Assembly: GCA_031460455.1 (NCBI GenBank)
Contig: JAVKTQ010000015.1
Coordinates: 1-64,000 of the forward strand
Direction: 5' to 3'
Length of the DNA stretch: 64,000 bases
From: Sporomusaceae bacterium
Lineage (GTDB): Bacteria; Bacillota; Negativicutes; Sporomusales; UBA7701
The notes beneath the pieces are model-generated. The model was not told where the DNA came from and did no database searches. It was given only the letters and a program-made list of their open reading frames with translations. Every line of letters starts with the position of its first letter. Position 1 is the stretch's first letter. Positions 50,726-57,908 of this stretch are shown here, piece after piece. A program made the translations under genes and the position numbers.

Positions 50726-51004
50726 ATTATCTCCCGCATTGTCGGCTGAGCCGTAGCATCCTGAAGCTATAGGGATGCAATTTTTATGCCAAAATCCATA
50801 TGTCGACGAACACAGATCTTCGCCGGATAAGCTAAATCATAACCGTATTACTTTTTGTAACCAGGCTCCCTTATCGTTTTAAGCTTTTCCCGTTCTATCA
50901 ACGCAACGCACTTGACTTGCACCTTTGGGCGGAAATTTGACGAAGAAGTAATTGCCTGACCGTTGCCTGGCATATTCTGATATAAAACTGAATCGAGGTG
51001 ACTT
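50726..51004 (+). other. Intergenic region between activator and hydrogenase genes
   Basis: This 279-bp divergent region holds a possible weak sigma-54-like element at 50906-50921 (ACGCAC-N5-TTGCA; the first G of the -24 GG is missing) about 85 bp before the hydrogenase start. No activator palindrome of the ATGTACC type is present. GAGGTGACTT is the ribosome site for the hydrogenase small subunit. Confidence 0.25.
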
Positions 51005-51970
51005 ATGGAAAAAGCCGATTTCCTGCAATTGTGCCAAGACAACGCGGACTCTAACAGCAATACGTTATCGGCCAAAATACTGCCTGCCGTTCGACAATAT
51101 CTGTCGAATAATCCTGGTAAAAAACTACCGGTAATCTGGCTGGAAACAAGCGACAGCGGCGACAACAACATTGCCTTCATGAACACGACCTATCCTTACT
51201 TACACCAGGTTTTTACCGACATGATTAATCTATTATACAGCAACACCTTCATGGCGGCCCAAGGCAGCGACGCTCTCCAGCTACTGAAGCACGCCGTCGA
51301 AGGCTACTTCGGCCCATTTACCCTGATTGTCGAAGGAGCTATACCGTTAAAAGACGGCGGCATCTACAACATTATCGCCCGAACCGAGAATGGACCAATA
51401 ACAGCCCTGGAAGCGGTCCATCGCCTAGGAGCAGCCGCACAGTACGTCGTCGCAGCAGGCACATGTGCAAGCTTCGGCGGCGCTTCCGCAGCCGCTCCTA
51501 ACACGACGGGGTCGGTCGGAGTAAGCCAGGTACTCAATCGGCAGGTGATAAACGTCAGCGGCTGCCCGGTAAATCCCGACTGGCTTGTGGGAACATTGGC
51601 CCACCTGTTGATGTTCGGAGTTCCGGAACTGGACGACCTCAACCGGCCCAGCCTCTTCTATGGAGTTACCGTTCACCGGCATTGCCAGCGACGTTCATAC
51701 TTTGACAACAAAGAGTTCGCAGAAAACCTCGGCGATATCGAGTGCATGTTTTCCCTGGGCTGCTCCGGGCCCCGCACCGGTGCCGACTGCCCATATCGGC
51801 AATGGATCAATCACGTAAGCTGGCCGGTTAAAGCAAATACCCCCTGTATCGGTTGCACAAATCAGGACTTTCCCGATGGCTCGTCGCCTTTCTTTACTCC
51901 ACTACCGCAAAAATTCAAGACTGGGAAAACTGGGCAACAGCCATCGGCCGGTAAAGGAGAGAAAGTATGA
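51005..51970 (+). CDS. NiFe hydrogenase small-subunit homologue lacking two proximal-cluster cysteines
   Basis: The 321-aa protein aligns along its length with NiFe hydrogenase small subunits: VIWLE, VEGAIP, AAGTCASFGG (C154), SGCPVNP (C187), HRHC (H224, C227), C247, C253, C262, C281 and C284 for medial and distal clusters. The N-terminal proximal motif CxxC after VIWLE is replaced by DSGDN, so the two cysteine positions are Ser51 and Asn54. There is no twin-arginine signal, so it is probably cytoplasmic or carried with a partner. It overlaps the large-subunit gene by four bases. The proximal cluster may be absent, altered or ligated by other residues. Confidence 0.88.
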   Translation: MEKADFLQLCQDNADSNSNTLSAKILPAVRQYLSNNPGKKLPVIWLETSDSGDNNIAFMNTTYPYLHQVFTDMINLLYSNTFMAAQGSDALQLLKHAVEGYFGPFTLIVEGAIPLKDGGIYNIIARTENGPITALEAVHRLGAAAQYVVAAGTCASFGGASAAAPNTTGSVGVSQVLNRQVINVSGCPVNPDWLVGTLAHLLMFGVPELDDLNRPSLFYGVTVHRHCQRRSYFDNKEFAENLGDIECMFSLGCSGPRTGADCPYRQWINHVSWPVKANTPCIGCTNQDFPDGSSPFFTPLPQKFKTGKTGQQPSAGKGEKV

Positions 51971-53364
51971 GCGTAAACAAAATTCTGCTCAGTCCCGTTA
52001 CCCGCCTAAGCGGCCTGCTCAGTGTGGAACTCACAGTCGATGAAGGAACTATTGTTGAGGCCGATGTCAGTAGCACCATGTTCCGCGGCTTCGAATATAT
52101 CATGCGGAACAGGCATGTCACAGACGCGGTTTATATGACCCAGCGTATCTGCGGCATCTGCTCCACCGCCCACGGAGCGGTGGCCAGCTACCTTTTGGAC
52201 CAGTTTTACGACAACGACATCGGCGAAAACGCCCAATATCTGAGGAATATCATGTTCGGAGCCGACTTTCTCCAGAATCATATCCGCCACTTCTATTTCT
52301 TCGGGCTACCTGACTTCGTCATAATGCCGAATGAACCGCCTTTTCTTAATCAAAACTGTTGCGACTGCCGCCTCGACATCGACGACAACCGCCGCCTTGC
52401 CGGGCATTATATCGGGGCGGTCAAAGCGGCGGAAAAGAGCCATCAGCTTCTCGCCCTGTTTGGAGGGAAGGCCCCTCACCAGCATAGCTTTGTCCATGGC
52501 GGGGTCGCGGTCGCGCCTACGGCGGATAAAATAAATCAGGCACTTTCACTTGTACGTGATGTCCTGGACTTCATCCGAACCTGTCTGCTTCCGGATACCG
52601 ACCTCATCGCGAAATACTATGAAGATTACTATCACATTGGGGAAACATCGGGACAGTTTCTCTCCTTCGGGCTATTCAGCTTCGGTGGCAAAAATGAGCA
52701 TAATCTGTGGCAGCCAGGCGTCTTAGATGGCGGACGGCTTACCAGGCCGAAAATCGATCTGATCCGGGAAGACATCTCCAGAGCCTGGTTCGAGCGGGGA
52801 AGAATATCGGAAGAAGATGAAACGATACCCGCTCCGCGTAAACCGGGAGCCTATTCCTGGACAAAATCCGTTCTATATCGGGGGCGACATTACGAAGGGG
52901 GACCGCTTGCCAGAATGCTCATTAATGGCTTTTACCGCGGTGGAAGATCAACAATGGACAGGATTGTCGCCCGTTCCCTTGAAACGCTTTTGATAGCCGA
53001 GCTCATCGAAGAATGGTTACAGAAGCTGCGCCCCGGAGATCCGCCTTTAAACCAGAAAAAAGAACTTGTCCGCACTGAAGCGATTGCCGTTACCGACGCC
53101 ATGAGGGGCACCCTGCTCCATTGCGCACGAATCAAGCAAGACCGGGTGGAAAGATACGACATCATCACCCCCACTGCATGGAACTTTTCCCCGAAAGACG
53201 AGCACGGCCGGCGGGGTCCGGCCGAAACCGCCCTGGTCGGCACGGAGATACCAGCCCCGGAACTTAAATATGTTATCCCCGGCCGTATCATACGCTCATT
53301 CGACCCCTGCCTATCATGCGCTACACATTTATTGGAGAAACCTACAGCCCAAACCAAAACATAA
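51967..53364 (+). CDS. NiFe hydrogenase large subunit
   Basis: The 465-aa protein retains the four nickel cysteines: RICGIC (C62, C65) and DPCLSC (C448, C451). The latter is followed by ATH and an 11-residue tail that a maturation endopeptidase would remove after H454. The FRGFE motif near residue 39 is present. So the active site looks intact although the partner small subunit is abnormal. It is somewhat shorter than typical group 1 enzymes. No maturation, cytochrome b or Tat genes are next to it; they must be elsewhere. Confidence 0.92.
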   Translation: MSVNKILLSPVTRLSGLLSVELTVDEGTIVEADVSSTMFRGFEYIMRNRHVTDAVYMTQRICGICSTAHGAVASYLLDQFYDNDIGENAQYLRNIMFGADFLQNHIRHFYFFGLPDFVIMPNEPPFLNQNCCDCRLDIDDNRRLAGHYIGAVKAAEKSHQLLALFGGKAPHQHSFVHGGVAVAPTADKINQALSLVRDVLDFIRTCLLPDTDLIAKYYEDYYHIGETSGQFLSFGLFSFGGKNEHNLWQPGVLDGGRLTRPKIDLIREDISRAWFERGRISEEDETIPAPRKPGAYSWTKSVLYRGRHYEGGPLARMLINGFYRGGRSTMDRIVARSLETLLIAELIEEWLQKLRPGDPPLNQKKELVRTEAIAVTDAMRGTLLHCARIKQDRVERYDIITPTAWNFSPKDEHGRRGPAETALVGTEIPAPELKYVIPGRIIRSFDPCLSCATHLLEKPTAQTKT

Positions 53365-53370
53365 AATAAT

Positions 53371-53400
53371 TTAAACACTTTTCCTTTTTACTCATATAAT
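53371..53400 (+). promoter_or_regulatory. Possible promoter of the ferritin-like gene
   Basis: A TATAAT box (53395-53400) lies 31 bp before the start codon, with a weak TTAAAC -35-like box 18 nt upstream. The region after the hydrogenase stop is AT-rich and holds no clear terminator, so read-through from the hydrogenase genes is also possible. Confidence 0.35.
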
Positions 53401-53430
53401 ATATTGACCATAATATAGGAGGGGAAACCT

Positions 53431-54033
53431 ATGGCTAAGCACGTATGTTATCCGGCCAAAGCCGGTTATAGCTGTCCCCCGTCATGCGAGCCTGACGTCG
53501 ATGAGTGCCCTAACCACCCCGATTTATACCTGCTCCGGGACGCAGCAGCGGATGAACGCGGCGCAATTGCCGACTATCTGACCTGTGCCGCCGAAACTTG
53601 TATGGATGAACTCTTTTTGGACGTGACCGAAGATGAAATGCAGCATTATGTTGAAACAATGCGATTAGTAACCCTGTTCGACCCAGTACAGGCTGAAATG
53701 TTCGAAGAGGAAGACCTCGGCTTTCTGGTGATGCAACGGCCGGTAGGCAAGCCGAAATGGGCGCCCATGAAAAAAGCCCCGGAAAAAGAGGCCGATGTAG
53801 CGGTAATTCCGCCGAATAAAAAAGATTTGCCGGCGATCCGCTGCATTACGAAGGCCATCCAAGATGAACTGCACGCTATTAATAAGTATCAGCGTTATAT
53901 GAATGACGCTGAAGATTCCCGCGTAAAAGCCCACTTTTGTAAACTTATGAATGACGAAAAGGAGCATGTCGCCGAATTTACCGCGGCGCTTTTCGAACTC
54001 ACCCACGAACCCCTTCCGGCGGAAACCGATTAA
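53431..54033 (+). CDS. Ferritin-like diiron-type protein with two helical-pair segments
   Basis: The 200-aa protein starts with a cysteine-rich tail (C6, C15, C19, C27; CYPAKAGYSCPPSCEPDVDEC) and has two ferritin-like halves. The first is ERGAIADYLTCAAETCMDELF with EDEMQHYVETM (about 43-78). The second is IQDELHAINKYQRYM with MNDEKEHVAEFTAALFE (about 141-190). ExxH patterns in both are candidate metal ligands. A roughly 50-residue linker with a KPKWAPM segment separates them. It could store iron, detoxify peroxide or serve as an encapsulated ferritin-like cargo. It follows the hydrogenase genes by 66 nt. The exact subfamily is uncertain. Confidence 0.72.
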   Translation: MAKHVCYPAKAGYSCPPSCEPDVDECPNHPDLYLLRDAAADERGAIADYLTCAAETCMDELFLDVTEDEMQHYVETMRLVTLFDPVQAEMFEEEDLGFLVMQRPVGKPKWAPMKKAPEKEADVAVIPPNKKDLPAIRCITKAIQDELHAINKYQRYMNDAEDSRVKAHFCKLMNDEKEHVAEFTAALFELTHEPLPAETD

Positions 54034-54180
54034 TCAGGCGTCGGCTTCGTAAGGTTATCGCATGTATTTGCTGGTGACAAACCCCTCAGGCAATCGCTTC
54101 CTCTGCCGCTCTTTTGAGCAATACGCTAGGAGACAAAACCACCAATAAAACGTTATCGACAGATAATTTCCCCATTAATG

Positions 54181-54214
54181 GAACAACGAGGAGTGAAATC
54201 ACTCCTCGTTGTTC
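54181..54214. terminator. Perfect 16-bp hairpin in the 345-bp gap
   Basis: GAACAACGAGGAGTGA and TCACTCCTCGTTGTTC form a perfect stem with an AA loop, midway between the ferritin-like gene and the convergent GNAT gene. It is a likely bidirectional terminator. I see no gene in the remaining sequence of 54034-54378. Confidence 0.7.
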
Positions 54215-54378
54215 TCCGGGAACCGGAATTCGGTTTGTATTCTAAAAATACACTATCGGTCAGCATCTTAGGCCCCTACTATTCTTGAATGCCTCGTGCG
54301 ACTGGAGTAAATTTTCGCAACGGGTCAACGTTTATCCTTCTGTCTCGTTATTAGTCCAAGATTTTGTCCGTATCCCCA

Positions 54379-55476
54379 TCACGCAAATTTAAATCGGCGT
54401 TGACATACATCAAACTCCAGCACCTTGTAATGCTTGTACTCCGTACCGCCAAAATGGCTGATAAGACTTCGGGAAGGGAAATTCTCGTCCATAATCCAGC
54501 CGCTCTCACACTGGCTATACCGGTCTTTAGCAAGGCAAAAGCAGTTGTGCAGAAGGCCGAAAATCAGCCCTGATCCTCGATATTTAGGCAACACCCCAAT
54601 TTCCGCGACCTTGAACCTCGTTATCCTAGGCCAGCCGATACGATATTTGATCAAGGTTGCCAAGCCGATCGACTTGCCGGGCGTAATCAGTTCGTTCAAA
54701 TCAGGATGCCAAAGCACGTAGCCGACCGCCCGGCCTTCATCTTCGGCAAAGATTAAGTGCTCTCCCCGCAAGAATGGTCGGAGAGCCTCATACATTTCGC
54801 CATTCTCCTCCTTAGTCCTCTCCCAATACAAAGGATGCTCCTCAAAACACTCGTTAATCAGCCGGGTATAGATTTCAACCTCCCGCTCCAACTGTTTAAA
54901 GTCAGCTACGCGGTACTTGAAACGTTTATTCAGCCTGGCGAACAAAGACCGGTATTTAACAAAACCAAGCGACGCAAGATCGAAAACATATGATGCCAGG
55001 CCATGCTCATTGTCGGCATGGCCTTTTAAATAATCATAGTAATATGGCGGATTGAATGAAGACCAAAAGGACACCGGCTTGTCAAAATTGTCGCATAAAA
55101 GACCCATACCGTAATTCATATGACCGTTTATGCCTACGATTACCTTGCCGATCCCCCGTGCAGCCGCGCTTCTCTTCGCGTGGTCCAGCAGCATCATGAT
55201 AGCGGTCCGGTCATCCAGCGCCTCAAAAAAGGCCATACTCAGATACCCCGGGAGCTTCTCGCTGGAAATAAGCACTGTGGCAGCCAAAAGTTTACCGCCA
55301 TCATAAACGCCGGCAAGAGACTTTTCGATATGCCTGCTGAAAGGACTCTGGCCGCTGACAATATCTTTAATCAGCGGCGACATACTGTCACGATATTGGT
55401 GATAATGGCGGTAAATATCGGTTGTTAACGCCCCATAATCGCGCCACTCAAAATCCGGCCTAATCTCCATACGCAC
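54379..55476 (-). CDS. GNAT-family N-acetyltransferase-like protein, 365 aa
   Basis: The protein appears to hold two GNAT-like halves. The N-terminal one covers about 1-190 and the C-terminal one about 200-360. The latter contains HLIFAEDEGRAVGYVLWHPD and VAEIGVLPKYRGSGLIFGLLHNCF, where KYRGSG is the acetyl-CoA pyrophosphate loop, followed by GWIMDENFPSRSLISHFGG. Substrate is unknown. The gene lies 52 nt after the ABC ATPase gene and may be co-transcribed with the exporter. Confidence 0.8.
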   Translation of the reverse strand: MRMEIRPDFEWRDYGALTTDIYRHYHQYRDSMSPLIKDIVSGQSPFSRHIEKSLAGVYDGGKLLAATVLISSEKLPGYLSMAFFEALDDRTAIMMLLDHAKRSAAARGIGKVIVGINGHMNYGMGLLCDNFDKPVSFWSSFNPPYYYDYLKGHADNEHGLASYVFDLASLGFVKYRSLFARLNKRFKYRVADFKQLEREVEIYTRLINECFEEHPLYWERTKEENGEMYEALRPFLRGEHLIFAEDEGRAVGYVLWHPDLNELITPGKSIGLATLIKYRIGWPRITRFKVAEIGVLPKYRGSGLIFGLLHNCFCLAKDRYSQCESGWIMDENFPSRSLISHFGGTEYKHYKVLEFDVCQRRFKFA

Positions 55477-55528
55477 CCCCGCTGATAAATCCGGACCCCG
55501 AATTCCGTGCGAGCCGGCCAGTTGCCTC

Positions 55529-56677
55529 TTACAGCTCTATTTGCGCCGGTGGTAGCGGGTAGGGGTTCCTGTAGCTTTCTACCAACTGTCCGTTGCGCAT
55601 CTTGAAAATGCGGTCAGCCATCGCCGCAATAGCGGTATTATGGGTAACGACCACCACCGTCCGGCCGTCGGCGCGACACAAGCGCCCGAGAAGTTCCAGC
55701 ACGACCTTGCCGCTTTTGCTGTCAAGCGCTCCCGTCGGTTCGTCGCAGAGCAGGATTTTCGGCTGTTTGATAAGGGCCCGGGCGATAGAGACCCGTTGCT
55801 GCTCGCCGCCGGAGAGCTGCGAAGGAAAGTGGTCCAGCCGGTCCGCAAGGCCCACCTCCTGAAAAACTTCGGCCAAGGATAACGGGTTATCCGCCATTTC
55901 GGCGGCCAGGAGGACATTTTCCCCGGCCGTGAGGTCTGGGATCAGGTGGTAAAACTGAAAAATGAAGCCGACTTCCTGTCGCCGGTAACGTGTCAGGAGA
56001 CGGTCGTCCGCCCCGGCGACCTCCACGCCTGAGTACAGGATCCGCCCGCCGGACGGCTGATCCATGCCGCCGATGAGATTCAGCAGGGTGCTTTTGCCGC
56101 AGCCGCTCGGACCAAGGATAACGACCAACTCTCCCGGGTAAATGTCCAGACTGGTCGGATGCAGCGCCTGAACAGGGACGGCGCCTGTCGTATAAGTCCT
56201 GCTGACATTTTCCAGGACAACCAGGGGAATTTGCGGGGCCGCATCCCGGAGTACCGCGAGTTTTTCGCCGCTTTCCCTTCTTTTCCACTCCGCGGCGGTC
56301 TGGAGCACGTTTTTGATTTCGGGGATGTGGCTAACATCGCGAAAAGCGACCACCATGCCGATTTTCTCGGGGACTTCCGTCTGCCCGGAATAAACCAGGC
56401 TGCATTTCAAAAAGAGCAATTTGCGGATTCGCCCGGTAAAAAAGGGGACAACAAACATATCTCCGGGGTACTGCTGCAGAACAAAATTCAAAATGACCTG
56501 GTTGAATTCATCGTTCTCCGCATGGTCGAAAAAGTGAAGCCCAAATGGCTGGTTCACCACCTCCACCTGCTGCATTTCCAGTATCTCGGCGGCCGCTGCA
56601 TTGAAAACATCGATTCTTCCTTGCATGGTTAGGGCCATGATGCCCTCGGCACAATAATCCCCGTTGATGGCCTTCAC
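55529..56677 (-). CDS. ABC transporter ATPase (MacB/LolD type) with N-terminal PAS domain
   Basis: The 382-aa protein has a PAS-like N-terminal region (about 8-120: GIMALTMQGRIDVFNAAAAEILEM and a closing GMVVAFRDVS) followed by a linker. The LolD/MacB-type nucleotide-binding domain has Walker A GPSGCGKST (189-197), Q-loop, LSGGEQQ (288-294) and Walker B ILLCDEP (308-314). It pairs with the adaptor and FtsX-type permease encoded upstream. A PAS sensor fused to this ATPase class is unusual and suggests that export is gated by an internal signal. GTG at 56677 or ATG at 56638 could be the start. Confidence 0.88.
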   Translation of the reverse strand: MKAINGDYCAEGIMALTMQGRIDVFNAAAAEILEMQQVEVVNQPFGLHFFDHAENDEFNQVILNFVLQQYPGDMFVVPFFTGRIRKLLFLKCSLVYSGQTEVPEKIGMVVAFRDVSHIPEIKNVLQTAAEWKRRESGEKLAVLRDAAPQIPLVVLENVSRTYTTGAVPVQALHPTSLDIYPGELVVILGPSGCGKSTLLNLIGGMDQPSGGRILYSGVEVAGADDRLLTRYRRQEVGFIFQFYHLIPDLTAGENVLLAAEMADNPLSLAEVFQEVGLADRLDHFPSQLSGGEQQRVSIARALIKQPKILLCDEPTGALDSKSGKVVLELLGRLCRADGRTVVVVTHNTAIAAMADRIFKMRNGQLVESYRNPYPLPPAQIEL

Positions 56678-56681
56678 CGCC

Positions 56682-57884
56682 TTAATTCCTTGCGTCGCTG
56701 ATGCGAACGCGCGCTCTTTCGGTAATCTCCCCTCTTCTGGCGGTTATGACGGTATCCTGCGGCTTGAGGCCCTCAAGAATCTCCGCCTGCACCCTGTTTT
56801 TCAGGCCGACCGTCACCTTGCGGCATTCAGCCCGGCCGGCGGATACTATCCAAACCTCATACTGACCCAGGGCATTCATTACCAGCGCTTCCCGGGGAAT
56901 GAGCAACGCATCGTCCTTGAAACGGGTGATGATCGAAACCTTCACCTCATAGCCGGAACGCAGGTTGCCCCATTCGGGCAGATCGGCGATGACCCGCACT
57001 CGGCGCTGAATGACGCCCAACGCCGACACCTTTTCGAACGCCTGCGGATAGATGTCGCTGACAGTGCCGGTGACCGGGGCCGCAAGCACGGGTGAACCGA
57101 CCGTCACCTTTTGGCCAAGGGCAACATACCCCATGTTGTCACTAAGAACGTCCACATTGACACGGGTCCGGCCAGCTTTGCCGATTTTGGCGACAACCGC
57201 CCCCTGGACAACATACTCTCCTTCTTTGGGCACCAAATAAATCACGGCGCCATCTGCCGGACTCTTGACGGCGAGCTGGTTCACTTTCCGGTCGGCGGAT
57301 TGCTGCTGCCGGCGCAGAGCCGTCAACTGCCGCTCCAAATCGCCGGTGATTTCGCCGGTCGAGTATGTCCGGCTGCGCAGCCTGTCCAGCGCCAGCTTGG
57401 CCTCGTCGAATTCCTGCTGGCTTATGGCCCCGGCCGCCAGCAGAGCTTTTCTCTGGGCGAATTTCCTTTCCGCGTCGGTAAGTTCATACAGGGCGATTTG
57501 GCGATTGTTCCGGGCGTCATTCAGGGATGCGGCGACCCGGTTGGCCTGCGCATCGGTATTTTCCCGCAGCGAATCGGTTTCCGGCGAGTCCAGGAGCAGG
57601 AGTGTCTGGCTTTGCTTCACCTTTTGCCCGCGCTCGACTTCCAGTCGTCCTATATAGCCGTTCACCGGCGCCAGGACGTCATATTCCTCGTCAGCCTGGA
57701 TATAACCGATTTCATCCACCGTTACCGTGATGCTGCCGCGGGTTGCCTTGGCGGTGCTCACCTCAACGGCGCCGGCGAAGAAAAACAAGTACAGCAGCCA
57801 CAGTCCAGCAGCCGCAGCGATGCCGGCAACCAGCTTATTCCTATGGCCATCTAATAAATTCTTAGGTTTCTCCGCTGCAAACAT
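56682..57884 (-). CDS. Membrane fusion protein (HlyD/MacA-like adaptor)
   Basis: The 400-aa protein has an N-terminal anchor helix (about 17-38), a biotinyl-lipoyl-like strand region split around a long helical hairpin (about 105-215, with coiled-coil pattern), and beta-barrel and membrane-proximal domains after it. This is the MacA/DevB adaptor plan for ABC export in a diderm. It sits 4 nt before the ATPase gene and 24 nt after the permease gene. Confidence 0.92.
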   Translation of the reverse strand: MFAAEKPKNLLDGHRNKLVAGIAAAAGLWLLYLFFFAGAVEVSTAKATRGSITVTVDEIGYIQADEEYDVLAPVNGYIGRLEVERGQKVKQSQTLLLLDSPETDSLRENTDAQANRVAASLNDARNNRQIALYELTDAERKFAQRKALLAAGAISQQEFDEAKLALDRLRSRTYSTGEITGDLERQLTALRRQQQSADRKVNQLAVKSPADGAVIYLVPKEGEYVVQGAVVAKIGKAGRTRVNVDVLSDNMGYVALGQKVTVGSPVLAAPVTGTVSDIYPQAFEKVSALGVIQRRVRVIADLPEWGNLRSGYEVKVSIITRFKDDALLIPREALVMNALGQYEVWIVSAGRAECRKVTVGLKNRVQAEILEGLKPQDTVITARRGEITERARVRISDARN

Positions 57885-57908
57885 CCCTGACCTCCCTCGT
57901 TTTCCAGC

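Noticed and set aside
50848-51186. Minus-strand 112-codon frame across the hydrogenase start
   Set aside because: It overlaps the hydrogenase small-subunit gene on the other strand and shows no family features.
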